Numbered from the stretch's first letter, positions 6,762-14,133 are shown. The stretch: DNA of 21,594 bases from an uncultured Collinsella sp. (GCA_902494715.1 CABUUJ010000037.1:1-21594); one strand, 5' to 3'. Numbers and translations: made by a program. The notes: generated by a model from the sequence alone, not told the origin.

Positions 6762-7526
6762 TTAGCAGATGACCCGCGTATGCTCCTCGATGGCGGCACG
6801 ATCTTCGGCGGCGATGCCCGGCTCGCACACCACGGCGTCCAAGCTTTCCAGGCGGCAGAAGGTGTAGAAGTCGCGCTTGCCGATCTTGCTGGAGTCGGCG
6901 ATCAGATAGCGCGAATCCGCCTTGCTAAAGGCGAGCTGCTGGATGCGGCCCTCGTCCATGTTGGACGTGGACACGTCGCCGTCCAGAATGCCGTTGGCGC
7001 CGATAAACGCCGCGTCGATTCCCAGCGCGCGCAGGGTATCCTCGGCCGTGGGGCCCACAAAAGCGGCGGTGCGGCGGCGGTACATGCCGCCCACCAGGCA
7101 CAGTTCGCAATCCTCACGCGCCTCGAGCAGGTTAAACACCGAAAGCGAATTGGTCACAATGCGCAGGCGAAACGCCGGCAGCATCGAGGCCATCTGCTCA
7201 ACCGTGGTGCCCGTACCCAAAAAGATGGTCGAGCCCTCCTCGATAAGCTCCACGGCACGGCGTGCGATCTGCAGCTTTTCCTCGGCATGCTTGGAACGCT
7301 TTTCGCTGTGCGAATACTCGTGGCGCAACATAGTGTGGGGACGGCCCTGCGCGCTACGGGCTCCGCCGTGTACGCGCTCGATCTCGCCCAGGCTCGCAAG
7401 TTCCTCAAGGTCACGGCGGATCGTCATATCCGAGACGCCCAGCGCATCCGAAATCTCCTTGACCGAGACCGTGCCCTGCTCCTCGAGCAGCTGACGAACC
7501 TTATCCTGTCGCTCTGCCTTAATCAC
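6762..7526 (-). CDS. DeoR-family repressor, LacR-like
   Basis: This is a phosphosugar-responsive transcriptional repressor. Residues 1-57 form the DeoR winged helix-turn-helix (ERQDKVRQLLEEQGTVSVKE, LGVSDMTIRRDLEELASLG, ERVHGGA). The C-terminal ISOCOT-like sugar-phosphate-sensing domain shows FLGTGTTVEQ, IVTNSLSVFNLL and LVGGMYRRRTAAFVGP. The 254-residue length is normal. Start is GTG 7526, preceded by GAGGATT. It is divergent from galM (7733) and next to the lactose genes, so a LacR/GlpR-type role sensing tagatose-6-phosphate or another hexose phosphate is plausible, but the ligand is inferred. A TATAAT on the minus strand (7584-7579) sits directly before a DeoR-like operator, suggesting autoregulation. 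Confidence 0.88.
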   Translation of the reverse strand: MIKAERQDKVRQLLEEQGTVSVKEISDALGVSDMTIRRDLEELASLGEIERVHGGARSAQGRPHTMLRHEYSHSEKRSKHAEEKLQIARRAVELIEEGSTIFLGTGTTVEQMASMLPAFRLRIVTNSLSVFNLLEAREDCELCLVGGMYRRRTAAFVGPTAEDTLRALGIDAAFIGANGILDGDVSTSNMDEGRIQQLAFSKADSRYLIADSSKIGKRDFYTFCRLESLDAVVCEPGIAAEDRAAIEEHTRVIC

Positions 7527-7560
7527 GATGAATCCTCGCCGTTCTTTGCGCGCATATCAT

Positions 7561-7584
7561 TCAAACAGTAACGAACAAATTATA
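7561..7584 (-). promoter_or_regulatory. Promoter -10 and candidate DeoR operator of the lacR-like gene
   Basis: On the minus strand TATAAT (7584-7579) is followed by TTGTTCGTTACTGTTTGA (7578-7561), covering the expected start point. Similar half-sites, TTGTTCG (7686-7692) and AGTTTGT (7699-7705), occur just upstream of galM. GTTCG-type half-sites are known for DeoR/GlpR proteins; binding by this regulator is inference. Confidence 0.45.
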
Positions 7585-7732
7585 TCAGACTCGCACGCCT
7601 CAAAAATGAACGCCCGCACAGCTCCAATCATCACTTTTTTGAGAAAAATACCCCCTGCTTTAGTGGGGTGTAGTGATAATCTCGCTTGTTCGCGCTACAG
7701 TTTGTCGGAAATACCTCGATGTTAGGAACCAA

Positions 7733-8785
7733 ATGATCACTTCCGAGCTTTTCGGCACCGCGCCGTGCGGTACCCCCGTTCATCGTTACACCCTCAACGG
7801 GCCCGAGATCTGCGTTCGCATTATGGACTATGGCGCCACCGTGCTGGGTATCGATGTGCCCGACATTCCCGGCAACGTGCGCGATGTGGTGCTGGGCTTC
7901 GATAAGCTCGAGGATTACTTTGACAACCCCGCTTGCTTTGGTGCGACCATCGGACCTGTGGCCAACCGCACTGCAGGTGCCACGATCACCATCGCCGGCA
8001 CGGACTGGCATATGCCGGCCAACGAAGGCGCCAACAACCTGCACAGCGATCTTGAGCACGGCCTGCACAAGCGCGTGTGGGATGTTGAGCTCGACGAGGT
8101 CCACAATGCCGTGCGCATGACCACCTCGCTTAAGGATGGCGAGCTGGGCCTGCCCGGCAACCGCACGTTTACGGCCGTGTTTACCGTTACACGCACCGGC
8201 GTCTTTCGCATCGAGTATGGCTGCGAAAGCGACCGCGCCACCTACGTGTCTATGACCAACCACACATATTTCAACCTTGCCGGTCATAACGCCGGCATGG
8301 ACTGTGAGCACTTCTTTGTTGCTAACGCTGCTCACTACCTGCCCATTAACGAGCAGAACATCCCCACCGGCGAGATTGCTCCGGTCGAGGGAACACCGTT
8401 TGACTTCCGCGAACTGCGTCCTGTCGCGCCCGGCATGGAGGCCGACGATCCGCAGATCAAGCAGGCACGCGGCTACGACCACTGTCTGTGCATCGATGGC
8501 TATCAGTACGGCCGCAACCTGCGTCGCGCCCTGCATGTCGAGGAGATGTGGACCGGCCGCGAGCTGGACTACTACACCACCGCCCCGGGCGTGCAGCTCT
8601 ACACCGGCAACTGGCTGGGCGACGAGCACGCCAAGGACGACGCCAACTATGGTTGGGGCGCCGGCTTTGCCCTCGAAGCCGAGATGTACCCCGACACGCC
8701 GCACCAGCCGCTGTTCCCGCAGGGCATTGTGGGCCCGGGTCACCCCTACAGCAATGTGATCGAGTACCACTTTATGAGGCACTAA
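7733..8785 (+). CDS. galM: Aldose 1-epimerase (galactose mutarotase)
   Basis: It interconverts alpha and beta anomers of galactose/glucose in the cytoplasm. The galactose-mutarotase fold runs the full 350 residues. Expected active-site residues are visible: H104 (NNLHSD), H177 (NHTYFNLAGH) and E315 (ALEAEMYPDT). The conserved TAPGVQLYTGNWLG and FPQGIVGPGHPYSNVIEYHF blocks are present. I chose ATG 7733 (TAGGA just upstream; MITSELFGT fits the family start) over ATG 7673, which would add 20 residues. The gene is divergent from the DeoR-type repressor and ends at a terminator at 8814-8843. It would supply the anomer needed for galactose or lactose catabolism. Confidence 0.94.
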   Translation: MITSELFGTAPCGTPVHRYTLNGPEICVRIMDYGATVLGIDVPDIPGNVRDVVLGFDKLEDYFDNPACFGATIGPVANRTAGATITIAGTDWHMPANEGANNLHSDLEHGLHKRVWDVELDEVHNAVRMTTSLKDGELGLPGNRTFTAVFTVTRTGVFRIEYGCESDRATYVSMTNHTYFNLAGHNAGMDCEHFFVANAAHYLPINEQNIPTGEIAPVEGTPFDFRELRPVAPGMEADDPQIKQARGYDHCLCIDGYQYGRNLRRALHVEEMWTGRELDYYTTAPGVQLYTGNWLGDEHAKDDANYGWGAGFALEAEMYPDTPHQPLFPQGIVGPGHPYSNVIEYHFMRH

Positions 8786-8813
8786 GCCCGCAACGCGACA
8801 TATCGCACAGCAG

Positions 8814-8843
8814 CGCCCGCCGGCACCACCGACGGGCGTTTTT
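8814..8843 (+). terminator. Rho-independent terminator after galM
   Basis: CGCCCGCCGG (8814-8823) pairs with CCGACGGGCG (8829-8838) with one mismatch, followed by TTTTT. Confidence 0.85.
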
Positions 8844-8888
8844 CATCTTTTGGGCTCATTTTCGCTGTGACTGTATGAGTGACATATC

Positions 8889-9040
8889 AAAACTATGCCC
8901 ATTTACTACGTTTAGTCCGGGATGCTCGACCATGCACCGGTTTTTGTTAAATTCGCGAGCCGTCTACCTGCGGTTTTATTTTTCTCAAATTCGACATGCT
9001 CGGCGATAGCCGATCAAACGTAGTAAACGGACATAGTTTT
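8889..9040. repeat. 152-nt element with 25-nt terminal inverted repeats
   Basis: Left arm 8889-8913 begins AAAACTATGCCCATTTACTA; right arm 9016-9040 is its inverse complement with 2 mismatches in 25. The 102-nt interior has no ORF and contains a direct repeat of ATGCTCG. The size and termini fit a MITE-like or large REP-like element, or a structured RNA. It fills most of the gene-free gap between galM and the orphan EIIB gene (8786-9107). Confidence 0.75.
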
Positions 9041-9079
9041 TGACGGGTGGCATCGCGCGCGTCCCTCGCAAGGGCAAAA

Positions 9080-9110
9080 TGATCCGTTTTCCTCCGTCCC
9101 CAAGGGATCA
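9080..9110 (-). terminator. Possible terminator at the end of the orphan EIIB gene
   Basis: TGATCC (9080-9085) and GGATCA (9105-9110) form a 6-bp stem that overlaps the EIIB stop codon; on the minus strand it is followed by ATTTTG. The stem is short, so this is a weak call. Confidence 0.35.
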
Positions 9111-9590
9111 GTTGAACAGATTGCCGATGGGGTCGGGATTGGAGCTGGGGAGGTGGCGAATTTCTAGTTCTATGCCGAGTTCTTGCAGCTCTTTGAAGGT
9201 GGCGGCGTCTGCCCCGTCTACGGCAACGGCGGGCGTTACAGGGCGCTTGCCCTCCCCTGCCTGCATATGGCCAATGCTGATCTTGGCGATCGGCACTCCA
9301 CCCTTAACCAGCGCGAGTGCATCGGCAGGTGAGGCCACCATGACCAGAATCCATTGGCGCGGCGTTGCGGTATGAATGATGTCGATGGCCCTTTGCACCG
9401 AGAAAAACCGCGTCCAAACGCCTTCTGGCGCCGCCACCCTCATGGGTGCCCATTGGCGCGAATCCGCCGCAATCTCATCGTTGACGATTAGGACGAGGTT
9501 GGAACCAACCGCCTCATTCCACAGCTCAACGTCTTGCCCGTAAATAAACCGATCATCGATGCGTGTGAGAAGAATCTTGGGTTGAGCCAT
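9108..9590 (-). CDS. Orphan mannose/sorbose-family PTS EIIB-like protein lacking the catalytic His
   Basis: The protein has the PTSIIB sorbose-family fold over its full 160 residues and aligns without gaps to the EIIB at 19659-20141 (about 85 of 160 identical, counted by eye). The phosphorylation motif, RIDNRLVHGQV in that paralogue, reads RIDDRFIYGQD here: Y17 replaces the phospho-accepting His. It therefore should not carry phosphate by the usual chemistry and may be regulatory, a decoy, or decaying, although the frame is intact. ATG 9590 is chosen because it aligns with the paralogue and follows GGGG; ATG 9617 is possible. It stands alone between an inverted-repeat element and a tRNA gene, with no EIIA, EIIC or EIID beside it. 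Confidence 0.85.
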   Translation of the reverse strand: MAQPKILLTRIDDRFIYGQDVELWNEAVGSNLVLIVNDEIAADSRQWAPMRVAAPEGVWTRFFSVQRAIDIIHTATPRQWILVMVASPADALALVKGGVPIAKISIGHMQAGEGKRPVTPAVAVDGADAATFKELQELGIELEIRHLPSSNPDPIGNLFN

Positions 9591-9729
9591 CACTGCCCCA
9601 TTCTGCTTGAGACCCATACGAGCGGGACGTCGGCCACCAACTCAACAGCAGGTCAAACGCCAAATGGGTGCCACAGTCATCACGCTTCTAATATTAGTGC
9701 ATTTAAAGTAAGAAAAGCCGTCAGAACAC

Positions 9730-9758
9730 TTGCGCAGATGTGCGATGTCTCGTATCAT
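9730..9758 (+). promoter_or_regulatory. Candidate tRNA-Thr promoter
   Basis: TTGCGC (9730-9735) and TATCAT (9753-9758) are separated by 17 nt, about 40 nt upstream of the tRNA gene. Confidence 0.5.
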
Positions 9759-9797
9759 AGACAGCCGTTGACGCTTCAGTTGCGTCACCACATGGTC

Positions 9798-9873
9798 GCC
9801 AGCGTAGCTCAGTTGGTAGAGCACCGCTCTCGTAAAGCGGGGGTCACCGGTTCGAGCCCGGTCGCTGGCTCCA
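9798..9873 (+). tRNA. tRNA-Thr (anticodon CGT)
   Basis: A complete 76-nt cloverleaf with encoded CCA. The acceptor stem is GCCAGCG with CGCTGGC, the D-arm is GCTCAGTTGGTAGAGC, and the anticodon stem CCGCT/AGCGG encloses loop CTCGTAA with anticodon CGT reading ACG (Thr). The T-arm is ACCGG TTCGAGC CCGGT. A terminator follows at 9885-9907. Confidence 0.97.
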
Positions 9874-9884
9874 TTGCACAAGAT

Positions 9885-9907
9885 AGCCGCCTTCGGGCGG
9901 CTTTTTT
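9885..9907 (+). terminator. Rho-independent terminator after tRNA-Thr
   Basis: AGCCGCC, TTCG loop, GGCGGCT, then six T. The rest of the gap up to 10137 is lower in GC and shows no gene; TATAGAT (10077-10083) and ATCTATA (10124-10130) form only a weak inverted repeat. Confidence 0.95.
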
Positions 9908-10137
9908 GTTGCCGATTTGAGTGCGTGTGCGCCAACCCAAGCATCGCCACGTCAACAGCGGCCCACTCGGTGGACTTCGGGTTTAATGCTTAGGGGCGGG
10001 GATTTACCAAAGTGAAATTTTAATGAAAAGAAACCCAGCTGCAACAATTGCCATGGTGAGGGCTCGAATTGGTCATATAGATCTAAAATAGTCACGATCC
10101 CTTCTCTTTTGCTGGAACGTTATATCTATACAAGGTT

Positions 10138-10329
10138 GTGAGCGGAAAACAAAAATACGTCGATTGCTATCCGACAAACGGGTCTGGAATTGCATTCACC
10201 GGCATTTCGGGGCAGATTGATACACATGTACGAAAGGGAACCTATGTGGTGCGTTGGGTTGGAGCTGCTGCAGGCCCGATATGGATTGCGGTCTTGCGCC
10301 CCGATGTCCAAATAGGTTTCTCTCTCTAG
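10138..10329 (+). CDS. Small hypothetical ORF, uncertain
   Basis: A 63-residue open frame starts at GTG 10138, preceded by CAAGG. I do not recognise the protein. It has a hydrophobic C-terminal half (VVRWVGAAAGPIWIAVL) and no clear motif. It lies in a stretch of lower GC than its neighbours and ends 14 bp before the next start, so the two could form a small operon acquired by transfer. It may equally be a chance ORF. Confidence 0.3.
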   Translation: MSGKQKYVDCYPTNGSGIAFTGISGQIDTHVRKGTYVVRWVGAAAGPIWIAVLRPDVQIGFSL

Positions 10330-10343
10330 ACGGGAAGTTGCTC

Positions 10344-10709
10344 ATGGACGCCATATATGACGGAGATGACTGGGTCGATCATTATACTTGGCGCCTGGTC
10401 GGCTCGAACGACAATGGGGATGTGTTGTTTGATGGACTATGTCCAAAGCATCTCCATCCTTTTGTCTCGTCGTTAATTGAGAGTTCCGCTCGTGTTGCCC
10501 CCTACAGCTCGGCATCGCTTCATGATACGGACGTTTTAAAGACCATAAGGGAGTCAATTGACGAGGGCACGATGAGCGGCCCGCTGTTTTCTCGACTTGT
10601 GGGGCTAGATGAGATTGGCTCGAAACGACTGCTTGCGGGCGAAAAAGTGGAACTCACTTATCGGTCGATGATTTCAATCCTGCGGCTAGCCGATGTTCTT
10701 CGCAAATAA
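10344..10709 (+). CDS. Hypothetical protein, possible HTH-like C-terminus
   Basis: A 121-residue protein begins at ATG 10344, preceded by GACGGGAAG. The family is not recognised. The N-terminal half is acidic and aromatic (YDGDDWVDHYTWRL); the C-terminal part (GPLFSRLVGLDEIGSKRLLAGEKVEL, then a leucine-rich helix) resembles the spacing of a lambda-repressor-type helix-turn-helix as in some antitoxins, but this is weak. Codon use and GC differ from the neighbouring catabolic genes. It converges on the yhcH operon, the intervening hairpins serving as a boundary. Confidence 0.6.
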   Translation: MDAIYDGDDWVDHYTWRLVGSNDNGDVLFDGLCPKHLHPFVSSLIESSARVAPYSSASLHDTDVLKTIRESIDEGTMSGPLFSRLVGLDEIGSKRLLAGEKVELTYRSMISILRLADVLRK

Positions 10710-10726
10710 ATGAGGCTTCCCTATTC

Positions 10727-10781
10727 AAAAACAGAAAACCCCGCTAAACGTGATTCCCCTAGGGAAACACGTTTAGCGGGG
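10727..10781 (-). terminator. Long-stem terminator of the lacX-lacC-yhcH unit
   Basis: CCCCGCTAAACGTG (10739-10752) pairs perfectly over 14 bp with 10768-10781; past an A/A mismatch, TTCCC and GGGAA extend the stem with loop CTA. On the minus strand the hairpin is followed by TTTTCTGTTTTT, so it terminates transcription coming from 13390-10843. Confidence 0.85.
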
Positions 10782-10786
10782 TCCTA

Positions 10787-10811
10787 GCGTGATTTCCCTA
10801 GGGGATCACGC
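10787..10811. other. Second hairpin sharing a core with the adjacent terminator
   Basis: GCGTGAT (10787-10793) pairs with ATCACGC (10805-10811), with a CCCTAGGGG-type centre. It shares the sequence CGTGATTYCCCTAGGG with the 10739-10781 hairpin, suggesting that one derives from the other. It lies between the yhcH stop and the terminator. Confidence 0.6.
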
Positions 10812-10842
10812 CATCAGACAAATAGCTCTGCCAGGCAGTTCG

Positions 10843-11316
10843 CTACTCCTCCCAGTAAGCGTCGGCAAGCAGCTTAAAGCAAATCTTCTTGACCGGCTGC
10901 GCGCCATCGCCCGGGAACTCGAGCGTGGGCATGTGAGGCTCGCCGGCAACGAACAGCGCAAACTTATCGTCAGCAAGATCGCCGGCAATCGAGGCGTCGG
11001 AATCGACCAGATCGTAGTCGTCCTTCTCGTCAAACTCCTGGACCAGCGTCAGGCTGCCCGTGGCAACCTTAAAGGCCTCGCGACCCTCAATGTCGATCTG
11101 CAGGTCGTGATAGCGCTGATGCGTCTCGTAGTGAGCCTCGGCCTCGGGACGAGTCGTGGGAGCCATGACGTTCGCAAAGACCTTGTCGCCCAGAATCGGA
11201 TGGCTGCCGACCTCGAGCTCCGCCGGATCGTTCTCCTCGAGCCAATCAATCAGCACGTCGAGGCCCTTGAGCATTCCGCGGTACTCCTCGATATCGCCCA
11301 GTGCACCGTAAATCAT
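10843..11316 (-). CDS. YhcH/YjgK/YiaL (DUF386) family cupin-like protein
   Basis: A small cytoplasmic cupin-like protein of the family found in many sugar and sialic-acid catabolic operons; the exact reaction is not established for most members, with sugar-anomer or isomer handling suggested. The 157 residues match the usual length. Likely metal ligands are visible: H66 and H70 with E64 in YETHQRYHDLQ, and H128 in AGEPHMPTLEF. The start ATG 11316 is preceded by GAGAGGGG. It is the last gene of the minus-strand group lacX-lacC-(nagA remnant)-yhcH and ends before a strong terminator. The placement next to lacC suggests a role in galactose or amino-sugar catabolism. Confidence 0.88.
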   Translation of the reverse strand: MIYGALGDIEEYRGMLKGLDVLIDWLEENDPAELEVGSHPILGDKVFANVMAPTTRPEAEAHYETHQRYHDLQIDIEGREAFKVATGSLTLVQEFDEKDDYDLVDSDASIAGDLADDKFALFVAGEPHMPTLEFPGDGAQPVKKICFKLLADAYWEE

Positions 11317-11348
11317 CTAAATCCCCTCTCGGATCGTTCCTTTGGCGG

Positions 11349-11480
11349 CTACTCGATAAACGCGTTACCGACGCTGTTGCCACCCACATACGTCTCGACC
11401 AGGGTAAGGTCGGGATTGAACACGACAAAGTCGGCGTCGCGCCCCGGCATAATGCTACCGCACTTGTCGTCAACATGAGC
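11349..11480 (-). pseudogene. 3' remnant of a second nagA-type gene
   Basis: Read on the minus strand, this encodes AHVDDKCGSIMPGRDADFVV and on to VGGNSVGNAFIE followed by TAG. It matches the C-terminal 42 codons of the intact deacetylase at 14209-15378 at 35 of 42 residues, with nucleotide identity of about 80 percent by eye. Nothing upstream of residue AH resembles NagA; lacC ends 33 bp away. It is a leftover of a paralogous nagA deleted between lacC and yhcH, not a recent copy, because many differences are synonymous. It happens to be in frame with lacC past the lacC stop. Confidence 0.85.
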
Positions 11481-11513
11481 TAGCAAGCGATGCCGGAGCC
11501 GTCGCCCAAACTC

Positions 11514-12449
11514 TTACAGCTCAGTCACAACAACGCCGTTGTAGACCTCGCCCCAACGGTCCATGACCAGATGGCCGGTCATGGGATCCATGGCGTTGAG
11601 CTTGCCGCAGGTGTTGGCGGTACGCAGCACCGTCTCGTCGTCTGCGCCAGCAGCAATGGCATGCGCGAAGCCTGCGATAGTGGAGTCACCAGAGCCCGTA
11701 GCGTTAACGGCGGGGATATCGGGCGTCTTTGCGCGGAACGCACGGCCATTGTGGAAGCCAACGGAGCCGGCAGCGCCCATGGATACGACGACCCAGGGGA
11801 TATCGGAGAAACGGGCGTCAGAGGCGAGCGCGGCACGGAGCTCGTCCACATCGTCGGTGGTAAAGTTCGTGCCCAGAAGGCCGTTGATCTCGGTCAGGTT
11901 AGGCTTGACCAGCTCGGGCTTAATTTCGGACTTAAGGGCGGCCTCGAGCGAAGCACCCGAGGTATCGAGCAGCACCTTGGCGCCGGCGTTCTCGGCAATG
12001 CCCGTAATCTTGGCATAGTAGTCTGCTTCGACACCGCGGGGCAGCGAACCCGAGATGGTGACAACGTCGGCCTTGCCCGCAAGCTCGGTAAACTTGGCGG
12101 TAAAGGCATCGAGCTCCTCGGGGGCAATTGTCGGGCCGCTCTCGAGCAGCTCGGTCTGGTTGCCGGCGTGGAGAATGTTAAGGCAAATGCGAGTCTCGCC
12201 CTTGATGGGCACAAAGTCGTTGTTAATACCGTTGGCGTCCATGAGCTCAGCCATGTAGGCGCCCATGTGGCCGCCGAGCAGACCGGTTGCCACAACGTCG
12301 TCGCCCAGCTGACCCAGCACACGGGCCACGTTGAGGCCCTTGCCGCCGGCGGTCTTTTCGGGCGTCACACGGTTGACGTCGTCGATAATGAGCTCATCGA
12401 GCTGATAGCGCGTATCGACAGACGGGTTCATCGTAACGGTGAGGATCAT
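11514..12449 (-). CDS. lacC: Tagatose-6-phosphate kinase (PfkB family)
   Basis: It phosphorylates D-tagatose-6-phosphate to tagatose-1,6-bisphosphate with ATP in the cytoplasm, the step shared by lactose/galactose-6-P and galactosamine-6-P catabolism. At 311 residues it has the full ribokinase/PfkB fold: N-terminal MILTVTMNPSVD, GGKGLNVARVLGQLG (35-49), TISGSLPRG, VKPNLTEI, and the C-terminal VNATGSGDS with catalytic base D255. It resembles LacC more than 1-phosphofructokinase (GETRICLNILHAGNQTE), but the FruK/LacC split is not absolute. AAGGAGC precedes ATG 12449. It follows lacX by 59 bp in the same transcript. The aldolase lacD is not next to it. Confidence 0.88.
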   Translation of the reverse strand: MILTVTMNPSVDTRYQLDELIIDDVNRVTPEKTAGGKGLNVARVLGQLGDDVVATGLLGGHMGAYMAELMDANGINNDFVPIKGETRICLNILHAGNQTELLESGPTIAPEELDAFTAKFTELAGKADVVTISGSLPRGVEADYYAKITGIAENAGAKVLLDTSGASLEAALKSEIKPELVKPNLTEINGLLGTNFTTDDVDELRAALASDARFSDIPWVVVSMGAAGSVGFHNGRAFRAKTPDIPAVNATGSGDSTIAGFAHAIAAGADDETVLRTANTCGKLNAMDPMTGHLVMDRWGEVYNGVVVTEL

Positions 12450-12508
12450 TTTTAGCTCCTTATCTCGCAGGCTCCTTATGCCTCGCGATACGAGTCGACA
12501 AAACGGAA

Positions 12509-13390
12509 TTACAGAATCTCAATCGTGAACGAGCGGACGATGGTCTCCTTGGGCTTGGCGACAAGGCAGCCGCGCTTATGCTCAAGTACGTCGTCCTCAT
12601 CGGAGCAGGTCGAGAGGCCGCCCCAAGGCTCAACTGCCACAAAATCGCCCTCGGGCTTACTCCACACAATGAGATACGGGAAGCCCTCAAAGCTCAGGCG
12701 GACGCCCTTGTCCTCGCCCTTCTTGGAAAGCGTGACCTGGCGACTCTCGAGCACGTCAAAGATGGTCTCCGCAAAATCGAAGAGCTCGTGCGACAGGGGC
12801 AGCGTCTTTCCCACCATTGGGTTCTTGGAACGGTTTGCCACGTCAATCAATCCGGTCGAGGGCACGGCGGTGCAAAGCTCCGCAGCCTCGTCTTTCTCAA
12901 AGCGCAGCTCGTAGTCCGTATAGGCCTCGCCCTCATCGAGCGGACACCTAAAGCCGGGATGACCGCCGATAAAGAACGGCATGTCCTCGGTTCCCTCGTT
13001 GGTCACCTCATAGGAGACGCGCACGGCGGTATCCTCGAGCGCATAACGAGCGACAAGCTTAAACGGGTAGGGATAATCGCTCAGCAGCGCCGCGTTATCC
13101 TCCGAAGCCAGGCACATCGCCAGCTCGTTCTCGCCTTGGCTCAGCAGCTTCCACTCCTGCTTGCGCGCAAACCCGTGGCGAGCGAGCTTTACATGATGCC
13201 CGGCAAACGTCATGGCGCTGTTGTCACGCAAGCCTCCACAAATCGGGAAGCAAATCGGCGCCTGGCCGGACCACACGGCGGGATCGCCCTGCCACAGATA
13301 CTCGCGACCTCCGGCCTCAATCGAGGTAAACGAACCACCAGCCGTGGACACCTTAATAGAAATCGAATCGTTGGAGAGAGCGTATTCCAT
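12509..13390 (-). CDS. lacX: LacX-like aldose 1-epimerase family protein
   Basis: A mutarotase-superfamily protein of 293 residues (LacX is about 299), typically encoded with tagatose-pathway genes. Family landmarks are APICFPICGGLRDN, H72 in ARHGFARKQEW, H144 in FIGGHPGFRCP, and E254 in VAVEPWGGLST, so the catalytic residues appear intact. The substrate may be a phosphorylated hexose, but this has not been settled from sequence. ATG 13390 is preceded by AAAGGATG. It is the first gene of the minus-strand group with lacC and is divergent from the flavodoxin-like gene (159-bp gap, 13391-13548). It is distinct from the galM at 7733-8785. Confidence 0.88.
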   Translation of the reverse strand: MEYALSNDSISIKVSTAGGSFTSIEAGGREYLWQGDPAVWSGQAPICFPICGGLRDNSAMTFAGHHVKLARHGFARKQEWKLLSQGENELAMCLASEDNAALLSDYPYPFKLVARYALEDTAVRVSYEVTNEGTEDMPFFIGGHPGFRCPLDEGEAYTDYELRFEKDEAAELCTAVPSTGLIDVANRSKNPMVGKTLPLSHELFDFAETIFDVLESRQVTLSKKGEDKGVRLSFEGFPYLIVWSKPEGDFVAVEPWGGLSTCSDEDDVLEHKRGCLVAKPKETIVRSFTIEIL

Positions 13391-13548
13391 TGCCCATCCT
13401 TTCGAACAACTGCTTTTTTTGCTCGCAAGAACCCGTCTCGGCCCTGACCAAAGGACAAACCCACACGTTCATCGATACGTCCGGTATCCCAGCCATGCAA
13501 CGGGGTACCATACAGACATTGATGCAATTACAGCTGAAAGGCCTTCTT

Positions 13549-14133
13549 ATGCGAACCATCATCCTCTACGCCTCGCGCCATCACGGCAATACGAAAAAGC
13601 TCGTGGACGCCATCGTCGAGGCACACCCCGAGATCGATACCCTCGACGTCAAGGCGCTCGGCAAAAACGAGTACCCCAACCTGCACGAATATCATCTGAT
13701 CGGCGTCGCCACGGGCATTTATTACTCCGAGATCGACAAAGATATGGCACGCGTGCTCACCAATGTGCTGCAGCCGCAAGACAAGGTGTTTGGCCTCATG
13801 ACCTACGGTGGCAAAAACAAGTGGTACGGCAAGGATATCGATGGCATCTGCCGCATGAGGCAGGCCATCTTTATGGGTGTCTACGGCTGCCCCGGCTTTG
13901 ATACGTGGGGGCCGTTCAAGCTCGCCGGCGGTGTCCAAAAGGGACACCCGACCGCCGAGGAAATTAAGGGCGCCGTCGACTTCTTCGACAAGATCGAAGA
14001 CGAGTATGGCGACATCATCGTCGAAGAGTACGCCAAGCGTGAGAAGCGTCTAGCCTACGAAAAGGAGCATCCTGCGGGAGGTCTTGTGGCCGGCGTCAAG
14101 CGCACGGCAAAGAAGATCGCTAACAAGCTGTAA
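13549..14133 (+). CDS. Flavodoxin-like protein
   Basis: A 194-residue flavodoxin-fold protein, probably an FMN-binding cytoplasmic electron carrier or oxidoreductase. The N-terminal phosphate-binding loop is visible (IILYASRHHGNTKKLVDAI), followed by GVATGIYYSE and LMTYGGKNKWYGKD, fitting the FMN-contacting loops. The C-terminal ~60 residues (helical and lysine-rich, ending VAGVKRTAKKIANKL) go beyond a minimal flavodoxin. ATG 13549 is preceded by GAAAGG; the frame is open further upstream but that part does not look coding. It stands alone and has no evident link to sugar use; it ends at a terminator shared with the convergent nagA. Confidence 0.82.
   Translation: MRTIILYASRHHGNTKKLVDAIVEAHPEIDTLDVKALGKNEYPNLHEYHLIGVATGIYYSEIDKDMARVLTNVLQPQDKVFGLMTYGGKNKWYGKDIDGICRMRQAIFMGVYGCPGFDTWGPFKLAGGVQKGHPTAEEIKGAVDFFDKIEDEYGDIIVEEYAKREKRLAYEKEHPAGGLVAGVKRTAKKIANKL

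Noticed and set aside
6759..7571. 270-residue plus-strand open frame opposite the DeoR-type gene
   Set aside because: The minus-strand frame has a clear DeoR helix-turn-helix and sensing domain; this one has none.
9851..10420. Phage or island attachment site at the tRNA-Thr 3' end
   Set aside because: Only short GGCTCGAA-like matches recur downstream (near 10061 and 10400); no direct repeat of the tRNA 3' end and no integrase gene is present.
11490..12455. 321-residue plus-strand open frame opposite lacC
   Set aside because: Mirror frame of a clear PfkB-family kinase; no independent evidence for coding.
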